A DNA stretch of 9,558 bases, from NCBI GenBank assembly GCA_029987025.1, contig DALTWQ010000049.1, positions 1-9,558 on the forward strand, read 5' to 3'. The number at the start of each line of letters is the position of its first letter. Position 1 is the stretch's first letter. The DNA is from Methanocorpusculum sp. GTDB taxonomy: Archaea; Halobacteriota; Methanomicrobia; Methanomicrobiales; Methanocorpusculaceae. The notes beneath the pieces were generated by a model. The model ran no database searches and was not told the DNA's origin. It saw only the letters and a list, made by a program, of their open reading frames with translations. The translations under genes were made by a program, and so were the position numbers. Positions 1 through 5,220 of this stretch are shown in pieces.

Positions 1-392
1 CAGCATACCGCGGTGACTGGAGAGGTATGCAGGGCGGAACCATCCGCGTCAAGGGTGACGTCGGATCTGACCTGTGTACATTCATGAACGGCGGAACTGT
101 TATTGTCGAAGGCAATGCAGATATCCACGTCGGTACTCACGCAGAAGGCGGAACTATCATCATCAAAGGCAAAGCACACCGCCGCGTCGGCGGTCAGATG
201 GTCAAAGGCGAAATCTACGTCTTCGGCGGCTGCGATGTCATGATGCCCGGATACAGAAAAATCGACGAGAGAGAAATTGAGGTCGACGGCGAGAAGCACG
301 TTTTCAACGTCTTCATCGGCGATCTTGGCGAACGCCACCCGAAGGTAAAGGGTGAGACCGTCTACGGTCACATCTACACCTTAAAGGAATAA
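1..392 (+). CDS. fwdC: Formylmethanofuran dehydrogenase subunit C, C-terminal part (partial at left edge)
   Basis: The reading frame is open from base 3 (GCA TAC CGC...) to TAA at 390-392, so the 5' part of the gene lies outside the window and about 129 residues are visible. The protein is built of short glycine-rich repeats of the type G-x-M-x-G-G-x-I-x-V-x-G (RGMQGGTIRVKG, FMNGGTVIVEGN, HAEGGTIIIKG, QMVKGEIYVFG), the beta-helix shared by FwdC and the C-terminal domain of glutamate synthase. The ending, with MMPGYRKI and then FIGDLGERH before the final strand, fits FwdC rather than glutamate synthase. In methanogens this subunit belongs to the cytoplasmic molybdenum or tungsten enzyme that reduces CO2 to formylmethanofuran, the first step of methanogenesis. 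No plus-strand gene follows, so it is probably the last gene of its operon. I cannot tell the molybdenum (fmd) from the tungsten (fwd) isoenzyme. Confidence 0.88.
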   Translation, partial: AYRGDWRGMQGGTIRVKGDVGSDLCTFMNGGTVIVEGNADIHVGTHAEGGTIIIKGKAHRRVGGQMVKGEIYVFGGCDVMMPGYRKIDEREIEVDGEKHVFNVFIGDLGERHPKVKGETVYGHIYTLKE

Positions 393-398
393 ATTCTC

Positions 399-424
399 TC
401 CTTTTTATTTTTTTTAAATTTTCT
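399..424 (+). terminator. T-tract terminator after fwdC
   Basis: Directly after the fwdC stop there is a pyrimidine-rich stretch with runs of five and eight T on the plus strand and no strong hairpin. This is the usual form of an archaeal intrinsic terminator. It lies in the 60-base gap between two convergent genes. Confidence 0.55.
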
Positions 425-438
425 ATCTGAACAGTTAT

Positions 439-452
439 TTTGAAAAAAGAAA
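439..452 (-). terminator. T-tract terminator of the minus-strand sulfur operon
   Basis: Read on the minus strand, the bases just after the stop codon at 453-455 are TTTCTTTTTTCAAAA, a run of six T in a T-rich context. It would end the transcript of the minus-strand block and faces the fwdC T-tract. Confidence 0.45.
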
Positions 453-773
453 TTATCGGCTGGTAATCTTTCTTACCTGTTCTTCCCGCACTTTTTCCTT
501 CGCTTTAAGGGACTCAATCTCAGACATCTCCATGCCTTCATGATACGTCAGAAACAGCATCCGGAGAAAATCTGCAGTAATATCCATCGTCTCACGTGTA
601 AACCGTACTTCTACCGATGTGTCGCCTGCAAAGGCCTTAATCGAAAACCATCCGGGTTTGGAAAACGAGCAGTATCCGTCACCGAGAGCCGTCAGCATCT
701 CAACACGTCCGAAGTGTTTCAGACACTCAAAAAATCCGGCAGGGATAGGTTCGTCTGTGACATACTCTTTCAT
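453..773 (-). CDS. Small conserved-looking protein of unknown function, last gene of sulfur operon
   Basis: I do not recognise this protein of 106 residues. It begins MKEYVTDEPIPAGFFECL, has a central stretch that looks like beta strands (GYCSFSKPGWFSIKAFAG, then VEVRFTRE), and ends in a charged helix rich in Glu, Lys and Arg. It has no membrane segment, no signal peptide and only two cysteines. The frame is also open further upstream to an ATG ending at 869, but that version would overlap the preceding aminotransferase gene by 74 bases. The ATG at 771-773 leaves a 22-base gap instead, so I chose it, although no clear Shine-Dalgarno sequence precedes either start. A GTG at 822-824 is a third possibility. 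Tight spacing suggests co-transcription with the cysteine desulfurase-like gene, and a role beside it is inferred from position only. Confidence 0.65.
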   Translation of the reverse strand: MKEYVTDEPIPAGFFECLKHFGRVEMLTALGDGYCSFSKPGWFSIKAFAGDTSVEVRFTRETMDITADFLRMLFLTYHEGMEMSEIESLKAKEKVREEQVRKITSR

Positions 774-795
774 ATACGAACCGTCAGCACAGGCC

Positions 796-1992
796 TTATG
801 CTGAACGGAGTGAAGCAGATGCACGTGCCACCTCCGAGACTGCATCAGCTGCCGCCAGGCATTCTTCATCTGTTGTGAGTGCTGAAAGACTGAGTCTGAT
901 AGTACTCCGTCCTGCAGTCAGACGTTTATGCACGAGCGGTGCACAGTGAAGACCTGTGCGGCAGACAATCCCGAATCTGCGGGATAAAATAAATCCTGCA
1001 TCGTCAGCGTCAATGCCGTCAATAATGAAAGAAATAATCGGCACATCCGGAGATTTGCACAGCAGATGTATGCCCTCTGTCTTTTCAAACTCACGGATGA
1101 TAAAAGAACTCTGACGTATTCCTTGCTCATGTATTGAGTCAATTCCGCGTTTCTGTACATAAGAAACACCTGCGGCAAGAGCTGCAAGACCAACGTAATT
1201 CTGCGTCCCGGACTCAAACCGTTCAGGCATAGATACAGGGTGCGTCAGTTCATTAGAAAACGAACCGGTTCCGCCGAAGCGCGTCTGTTCAATTTCATCA
1301 GCATCCGCGAGCCAGAACCCTCCGGCTCCCGTGATGCCGAAAAGACCTTTGTGACCGGTAAAAACAAAGGCATCAATACCAAAGTCTCTGACATCAGCCG
1401 GCAGATGGCCGGCGCTCTGCGCGCCGTCTGCAATGACAAAAATATCCTCTTCATGCAGGCATTTTGTAATTGCTTTGAGGTCCTGAGCAGTTCCTAACAC
1501 ATTTCCTGCGTGCGAAATAACAGCAAGCTTCGTATCCTTTGTTACTGCATCCGCGAGAGAATCAGGCGATACTTTTCCCGTCGCCGTATTAAAAGAAACA
1601 GCAGAATGTGTACAGTCACCGCGCAGCTGATGTTCATAAAGCGGACGGAGAACCGAGTTGTGGTCAAGTTCTGTTGTTAAAACATGGCATCCTTTGTGTT
1701 TTGCAAGAAAACCTGAGATTAAGATATTCAGTGAATCTGTTGCATTGTGCGTAAAACAGATGTTTTCATCCGCGTGAAAAAGTTCTGCAAGCCGTTCCCG
1801 TGCGAGGGATATATAATCAGTCCCTTCAGTACCTGCCGTCCTTCCGGAACCGAACACGGGGTGAGCCACGGCATCTAAGACTGCCTCTTTGACCTCGTCA
1901 GGTTTAGGATATGATGTTGCCGCATTGTTTAGATAAATCAGCGGACGCGGAGACATAGATACTATATATTCGTCGTGTCTTACTATCTTCAT
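796..1992 (-). CDS. Class V aminotransferase, cysteine desulfurase family (SufS/Csd-like)
   Basis: This 398-residue PLP enzyme has the fold type I landmarks of cysteine desulfurases. It starts with LIYLNNAATSYPKP (residues 18-31), has the cofactor histidine in ELDHNS (H111), ADGAQSAG with D189 and Q192, the Schiff-base lysine in FTGHKGLFG (K215), and the loop CRTGLHCAP with C350 as the candidate persulfide cysteine. The short RxGxHCAP loop indicates the type II (SufS/CsdA) group and resembles a family annotated simply as cysteine desulfurase family protein. The expected reaction is removal of sulfur from cysteine to give alanine and an enzyme persulfide. A second start at the internal Met13 (ATG at 1954-1956) would give 386 residues and matches the usual beginning of the family better. 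Neither start has a clear Shine-Dalgarno. It lies 56 bases after the sulfite reductase-like gene, suggesting a shared role in sulfur metabolism. Selenocysteine or cysteine sulfinate as substrate cannot be excluded. Confidence 0.88.
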   Translation of the reverse strand: MKIVRHDEYIVSMSPRPLIYLNNAATSYPKPDEVKEAVLDAVAHPVFGSGRTAGTEGTDYISLARERLAELFHADENICFTHNATDSLNILISGFLAKHKGCHVLTTELDHNSVLRPLYEHQLRGDCTHSAVSFNTATGKVSPDSLADAVTKDTKLAVISHAGNVLGTAQDLKAITKCLHEEDIFVIADGAQSAGHLPADVRDFGIDAFVFTGHKGLFGITGAGGFWLADADEIEQTRFGGTGSFSNELTHPVSMPERFESGTQNYVGLAALAAGVSYVQKRGIDSIHEQGIRQSSFIIREFEKTEGIHLLCKSPDVPIISFIIDGIDADDAGFILSRRFGIVCRTGLHCAPLVHKRLTAGRSTIRLSLSALTTDEECLAAADAVSEVARASASLRSA

Positions 1993-2048
1993 TTTGTTTG
2001 GGGCGGCTTAGAGCGGAGCTGCCTGAAAAAATAGAGGAGGAGTGAGGA

Positions 2049-2978
2049 TTATTTGAGAGCGTAAGCGTTGCTCGGGATGTATCCTTCCACACCAAGCGGC
2101 TTTAAACTCTTCATAACCTGGCCTTTGAAGTACTCAAACTCTTCATCAGTCAGCTGCTCGGGAAGCATCTTATCCGAGGAGATACTGCGGTAAATCCAGT
2201 ACACAATCTTATCAACGACTGCGACCACGTCGTCTTCTGTCTTTGCGATGAAAAACGTCCGTCCGACCTGCGGATGGCGCCCGCGTCTGCCGCCTAAGGT
2301 AATGAGGTAGCCTGCATCATTAAAGTTAATGTACTGATACGGGCATGAATGCACACAGAAACCGCAGAGCATACACTTGTCATTCTTCATCGTAATAGTA
2401 CCGTTGACAATCTCAATCGCCTTTTCGCGGCAGTAGAACGTACAGGTACCGCAGCCGGTACAAAGCCCCATGTTTCTCTGCGGCTTTCTAAGGCCGGTGA
2501 TGCCGATTTCATTCAGACGCTCACTGGTACAGCCGTTCGGGCATGCCGAGACTGCGATTCTGACTTTTACCGGCATCTCGCGTCCGAAGAACTTCTCATC
2601 CAGTTTCTTTGCAAGAGAGAGGGAATCAATAACCGCGTATTTGCAGTGCTTCGTTCCAAGACATGAGGTGACGTTTACAACCTCGGCACGTTCAGCACCC
2701 ACAGGAGTCCCGTTGTTTTTAAGAGACTTTGCCATGCTTTCAAGGTCGTCATGCTTTACATGAAGCAGTTCTACCGTCTGGCGGGCTGTAAAGTGCACAT
2801 TTTCAACACCGAAACGCCGGGCAATTCTTCCGATGCCGGAAAGCTGGTCGGGCGTCATCATGCCGGCAGGAGCTCTCAGACGAACGATATAGTAGTCCGG
2901 ATCAATTTCAGGAACAATACCTCCCTTGAGGTAGTTTTCCTGGTCCTGCAGCCGTTTTGATTTTTTCTTTGGCGGCAT
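2049..2978 (-). CDS. Sulfite reductase-like siroheme/ferredoxin protein (Dsr-like protein of methanogens)
   Basis: The 309-residue protein has an N-terminal nitrite/sulfite reductase ferredoxin-like half domain (about residues 20-95, including the conserved arginine in FTARQTVEL). The siroheme-[4Fe-4S] ligands follow as C-x5-C (C106, C112, in SCLGTKHC) and C-x3-C (C146, C150, in SACPNGC). Next come two inserted [4Fe-4S] ferredoxin motifs, C173/C176/C179/C183 and C202/C205/C208/C212, then a glycine/arginine-rich siroheme loop, GGRRGRHP. This layout matches the small Dsr-like or assimilatory-type sulfite reductases of methanogens. It lacks the F420H2 dehydrogenase half of Fsr, so electrons must come from another donor. 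The reaction is expected to be six-electron reduction of sulfite to sulfide in the cytoplasm, but the substrate of many such proteins is unproven. It starts 9 bases after the coiled-coil gene, with a weak AAGGA about 12 bases before the ATG. Confidence 0.88.
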   Translation of the reverse strand: MPPKKKSKRLQDQENYLKGGIVPEIDPDYYIVRLRAPAGMMTPDQLSGIGRIARRFGVENVHFTARQTVELLHVKHDDLESMAKSLKNNGTPVGAERAEVVNVTSCLGTKHCKYAVIDSLSLAKKLDEKFFGREMPVKVRIAVSACPNGCTSERLNEIGITGLRKPQRNMGLCTGCGTCTFYCREKAIEIVNGTITMKNDKCMLCGFCVHSCPYQYINFNDAGYLITLGGRRGRHPQVGRTFFIAKTEDDVVAVVDKIVYWIYRSISSDKMLPEQLTDEEFEYFKGQVMKSLKPLGVEGYIPSNAYALK

Positions 2979-2987
2979 AATTCAGAG

Positions 2988-3578
2988 TTATTCCTTCTTT
3001 GCGGACGGAATCTTGAAGTCGCGTGCAAGCGTCTTCGGACGTGCTTCGAGTTCTTCGCGAATCTCGTCGATGTATTTAATGTCCTCGCAGTCTCTTCCGC
3101 ACAGACAGTAGTTGTGCTTATCTATAGCGTAGACCGGGTAGCGTCTGATGTCATCGGGTACCGGGTACGGGGTTAACTTTTCGAAGTTAATCAAATCTTC
3201 TACGCGGTAGCCGATAGTTTCACAGACATGCTTGAAGTCGTGCATCCAGTCGCGGAGGTCACGAACATCATTGTAATCCCACTGGTGAATCTGGTGAAGA
3301 AGCATGTATGCATCGCGTTCCAGAATAACCTGGGTAATCTCTTCGCTCTGAGTGAAGTAGAAGTCAAGGAATGCTCTGACATCTTTGACCTGCTGCCCTG
3401 CCTCGTAGATGTAGGCACGCAGTTCGCGGGCACTTTCAATTCTCTCCTGCTTTTCAATCTCGCCGCCGAGACGGGCTACTTCGTGCGAGAGGTCTTTTAG
3501 GTCGCTCTCGATATTTTTCAGGTCGCTTATCGTGTCTTCGAACTTTTTGTACAGTTCGACGCCGAAGAAGGCTTCCAT
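2988..3578 (-). CDS. Coiled-coil protein with C-x-C-x3-C motif, first gene of sulfite reductase operon
   Basis: I do not recognise this 196-residue protein. Residues about 8-65 form a strong heptad-like helix (FEDTISDLKNIESDLKDL and onward), the middle is helical and rich in Asp, His and Trp, and near the C terminus NYCLCGRDCEDIKYIDE holds three cysteines spaced C-x-C-x3-C (C158, C160, C164), a possible metal or Fe-S site. There is no signal peptide or membrane segment. I chose the ATG at 3576-3578, because AGAGGAG lies about 5 bases before it. An ATG seven codons upstream (ending at 3599) has no such site. The next gene, the sulfite reductase-like protein, begins 9 bases after its stop, so translation is probably coupled. 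A role as partner, scaffold or electron-delivery subunit of that enzyme is inferred from position only. Confidence 0.8.
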   Translation of the reverse strand: MEAFFGVELYKKFEDTISDLKNIESDLKDLSHEVARLGGEIEKQERIESARELRAYIYEAGQQVKDVRAFLDFYFTQSEEITQVILERDAYMLLHQIHQWDYNDVRDLRDWMHDFKHVCETIGYRVEDLINFEKLTPYPVPDDIRRYPVYAIDKHNYCLCGRDCEDIKYIDEIREELEARPKTLARDFKIPSAKKE

Positions 3579-3599
3579 ATATTCTCCTCTATTTGCCAT

Positions 3600-3711
3600 T
3601 GTGTATAAATATTTTTCTTATTCATTAATAAATTGTTAGTTTCAGGACTCCGGTCTGAAACTGTGATATATATCAATGTTTTGAATCCGGAAGATTCAGA
3701 GACTGTCTGCT
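3600..3711 (-). promoter_or_regulatory. Promoter region of the sulfite reductase operon with three inverted repeats
   Basis: Upstream of the coiled-coil gene the minus strand carries three TATA-like stretches: AAATATTTATAC next to the gene (about 3601-3612), AATTTATTAATG (about 3623-3634) and the perfect palindrome TGATATATATCA (3664-3675). The first is so close that its transcript would begin near the start codon and miss the Shine-Dalgarno, so the second or third seems more likely. Next to them is a perfect 8-base inverted repeat, AGTTTCAG/CTGAAACT (3638-3645 and 3655-3662), in a plausible operator position. A 6-base repeat TGAATC/GATTCA (3682-3687 and 3693-3698) follows. Another, TGTCTG/CAGACA (3704-3709 and 3713-3718), spans the stop codon of the upstream gene and may instead help end its transcript. 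Confidence 0.5.
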
Positions 3712-4521
3712 TCAGACATAGGTATCCGGATTCAGGGACCAGCCGTTTCTCTCAATCTCGGAAATTTCAACCAGTCTGCATACTCCTTTAATATCAGTAT
3801 ACCTTCCTCCGCGCAGGAGGTAGTTGGCGCAGCCGAACATCTCCGGAAGAGTCTTCATCTCTTTGAGATACGCTTTAAGCATCTTGTAGCTCTCAAGAAG
3901 AGACTTCTTATCCTCTGCAAAGCGCTTAAGATACTCTTCATCGCTTAGTCCGGAAAGGTGACTTGAAGCAACCTGCTTCCGGTACTGCGAAACATTACCC
4001 GGACACTTCTCTTCGAATGTTTTGATGTCGTTTTTTAGTTTCCGCTCGTTTCTGGAGATGTATTTTAAGAGATGGTCTGCAATGCTGATGTCCGGGAAAC
4101 AGCTCTGCATAGCAAGCCGTGCTTCGCCGTCCATCATTACAAGGCCGGTATGATTTTCATTGAATCTGCACTGCTTCTCCCAGAGTTTGTCTGCAAGAGT
4201 TATTGTGTTGTCAATGCAGTGCTGATAGAAAAGAGATCCTGCATCCTCTTCTTCTCCTGCTGCCAGATAGCCGAGTGCTTCCAGTGCGCCAAGACGTGCC
4301 GGTGTATAGACGAGTTCAGTTCCCCAGAACTTCGGTTTGATGAAAAGAACTTTTCCGGAGTTTTGTGCATCCTCAGTAAGTCCGCAGGCTTTCCGTTCCA
4401 GTCCGGCATCGGAAATTATGGCTGCTTTTCCGGATTCCAACGCATTTTTCAGAAGTTTTTCTTCTGTTGGAAGGTTATCTGCCGGATACCATTCAGTAAA
4501 GAGAGTGACTGTAGTATTCAT
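3712..4521 (-). CDS. Hypothetical protein, 269 residues, with HsdM-like C-terminal tail
   Basis: I cannot assign this protein to a family. The N-terminal part (to about residue 85) looks alpha/beta, with strands such as AAIISDAG and KVLFIKPKFWG. The middle (about 95-155) is mixed and contains GLVMMDGEARLAMQ. Residues 155-225 are a charged, probably coiled helix. The end, GVCRLVEISEIERNGWSL followed by NPDTYV, resembles the extreme C terminus of type I restriction methylase subunits (HsdM), and KVLFI also recalls a segment of those proteins. No NPPY methylase motif or SAM-binding glycine loop is present, so it is not a complete methylase. Seven cysteines are scattered without a pattern. There is no signal peptide or membrane segment. 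A TTCATATC box about 26 bases before the ATG and the lack of a Shine-Dalgarno suggest a leaderless mRNA. It is divergent from the rubredoxin gene. Confidence 0.75.
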   Translation of the reverse strand: MNTTVTLFTEWYPADNLPTEEKLLKNALESGKAAIISDAGLERKACGLTEDAQNSGKVLFIKPKFWGTELVYTPARLGALEALGYLAAGEEEDAGSLFYQHCIDNTITLADKLWEKQCRFNENHTGLVMMDGEARLAMQSCFPDISIADHLLKYISRNERKLKNDIKTFEEKCPGNVSQYRKQVASSHLSGLSDEEYLKRFAEDKKSLLESYKMLKAYLKEMKTLPEMFGCANYLLRGGRYTDIKGVCRLVEISEIERNGWSLNPDTYV

Positions 4522-4541
4522 TCTGTTCGTATGTGTCGGCA

Positions 4542-4607
4542 GAAGATATGAATTTTGTTCTTAGGAAACGTTTTGTGAATCCCGGCGCCTCCAGAATACA
4601 TATCTTC
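4542..4607. promoter_or_regulatory. Divergent promoter region with 9-base inverted repeat
   Basis: The 146-base gap between two divergent genes contains GAAGATATG (4542-4550) and its exact reverse complement CATATCTTC (4599-4607). The left arm overlaps the probable TATA box of the minus-strand 269-residue gene. The right arm has the same sequence in the plus direction, about 60 bases before the rubredoxin start. The arms could be two copies of a binding site or two matched promoter boxes. Confidence 0.4.
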
Positions 4608-4634
4608 AAGTCTGTCATCATGCTTCAAACGACA

Positions 4635-4645
4635 GATTAATAATC
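4635..4645 (+). promoter_or_regulatory. TATA-like box for the rubredoxin gene
   Basis: GATTAATAATC is centred 28 bases before the rubredoxin ATG, and no Shine-Dalgarno is present between them. This is the usual geometry of a leaderless archaeal mRNA. The call rests on position and AT content only. Confidence 0.4.
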
Positions 4646-4667
4646 AACTCTTAAAAAACATACTATT

Positions 4668-4877
4668 ATGGCAAGATGGTATTGTATTTACTGCGGATGG
4701 ATTTACGATGAAGAAAAAGGAGATCCCAAACACGGAATCGCCCCGGGAACCAAGTATGAAGACATTCCGGACAACTGGGTCTGTCCGCTCTGTCTGATTC
4801 CGAAATGCAAACCGGGACTTTTCAAGAAACTTCCGGACAACGAAGACCGCGACGCAACAAAAGAGTTTTCACTCTAA
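4668..4877 (+). CDS. Rubredoxin with altered second knuckle
   Basis: This 69-residue protein has the rubredoxin pattern: C6-I-Y-C9-G-W, the core DEEKGDPKHGIAPGTKYED, then P-D-N-W-V-C39-P-L-C42. The four cysteines bind a single iron, and the protein carries one electron in the cytoplasm, often to oxygen- or superoxide-detoxifying enzymes in anaerobes. Two points are unusual. The glycine that normally follows the second C-P-x-C is leucine (L43), and the segment to the conserved Phe is longer, with an extra cysteine (C47) in PKCKPGLF. It also has a charged tail of about 17 residues, making it longer than the usual 52-55. These changes may shift its redox potential or partner choice. No Shine-Dalgarno is seen, and a leaderless mRNA is likely. 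The divergent neighbour is uncharacterised, so the partner is unknown. Confidence 0.93.
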   Translation: MARWYCIYCGWIYDEEKGDPKHGIAPGTKYEDIPDNWVCPLCLIPKCKPGLFKKLPDNEDRDATKEFSL

Positions 4878-4886
4878 ACCAATCAC

Positions 4887-4917
4887 TATTTTTTTAATTC
4901 ATCATTTTCTTTTTGTT
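4887..4917 (+). terminator. T-tract terminator after rubredoxin
   Basis: About ten bases after the rubredoxin stop, two T-runs (4889-4895 and around 4905-4914) sit in a T-rich stretch without a preceding GC hairpin, as expected for archaeal termination. Confidence 0.5.
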
Positions 4918-4943
4918 CATCATCAGCAGGTGTGTATGATGAA
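4898..4943. repeat. TTCATCAT direct and inverted repeats
   Basis: TTCATCAT occurs at 4898-4905 and 4916-4923, and its exact reverse complement ATGATGAA at 4936-4943, so the last two could pair around a 12-base loop. A further small hairpin, AGCAG-CCG-CTGCT, lies at 4964-4976. These are the only clear structures in the first half of the 343-base gap 4878-5220. They could be part of the rubredoxin 3' end or of an unannotated small RNA. Confidence 0.4.
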
Positions 4944-5000
4944 GCGCGTATGTGGTAACCGGCAGCAGCCGCTGCTTTGAAAATTATCTGAAAAATCGAA

Positions 5001-5142
5001 TTAATTTAAAAGAAGGTACGTGTCATTAAGGAGGGGAAGTTCCAGTTGCTGCAGGATGAAGGGTCTGCAGAGTGTTGATGGAATTTCCATGCGGCTTTTC
5101 GGCTGCTATATTACTATTTGTTGTTATGTTATTTATAATTAA
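5001..5142 (+). other. Gene-free stretch with orphan Shine-Dalgarno-like sequence
   Basis: Here I find an AT-rich TTAATTTAAA (5001-5010), then a near-perfect ribosome-binding sequence, AAGGAGGGG (5028-5036), but no convincing gene. The first ATG (5056) is 19 bases away and opens a 28-codon frame, MKGLQSVDGISMRLF and on to TAA at 5140-5142, with a hydrophobic second half. A TTG at 5046 gives only ten residues. Either a very small peptide is made or the purine run is accidental. Confidence 0.25.
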
Positions 5143-5192
5143 TTCTCAATGCACAGCATCAACGCTTTGCAGTACCTGCGCAGTATTATATC
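5131..5192 (+). promoter_or_regulatory. Candidate promoter of the HTH-PAS gene
   Basis: Two TATA-like boxes precede the regulator: ATTTATAATTAA (5131-5142) and TATTATATC (5184-5192, about 33 bases before the ATG). The second abuts the 8-base palindrome CTGCGCAG (5176-5183), a possible site for autoregulation. No Shine-Dalgarno precedes the ATG at 5221, so a short or absent leader fits the downstream box. Confidence 0.35.
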
Positions 5193-5220
5193 AGAGAGAA
5201 TCCAATGAATATTCATACAC

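Noticed and set aside
1..392. Glutamate synthase alpha-subunit-like domain as an alternative for the partial gene at the left edge.
   Set aside because: The repeats alone are shared, but the MMPGYRKI and GDLGERH ending fits FwdC better, and the gene ends where FwdC does.
774..869. N-terminal extension of the small downstream protein to an ATG ending at 869.
   Set aside because: It would overlap the aminotransferase coding sequence by 74 bases, and the added residues (rich in His, Arg and Gln) look like a frame-shifted reading of that gene. The ATG ending at 773 is more natural.
2049..2978. F420-dependent sulfite reductase (Fsr).
   Set aside because: The protein has only the siroheme and ferredoxin parts. 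The N-terminal F420H2 dehydrogenase half of Fsr is absent, and the preceding gene does not encode it.
4936..4991. Possible C/D box small RNA: ATGATGA (4936-4942) as C box and CTGA (4988-4991) as D box, with a plausible length.
   Set aside because: No D' or C' box can be seen between them, no terminal stem forms, and ATGATGA is also explained as one arm of the TTCATCAT inverted repeat. The boxes are short enough to occur by chance.
5056..5142. A 28-codon open frame after the AAGGAGGGG sequence.
   Set aside because: The 19-base distance from the ribosome-binding sequence is too long, and the peptide matches nothing I know. It is kept only as part of the description of the gap.
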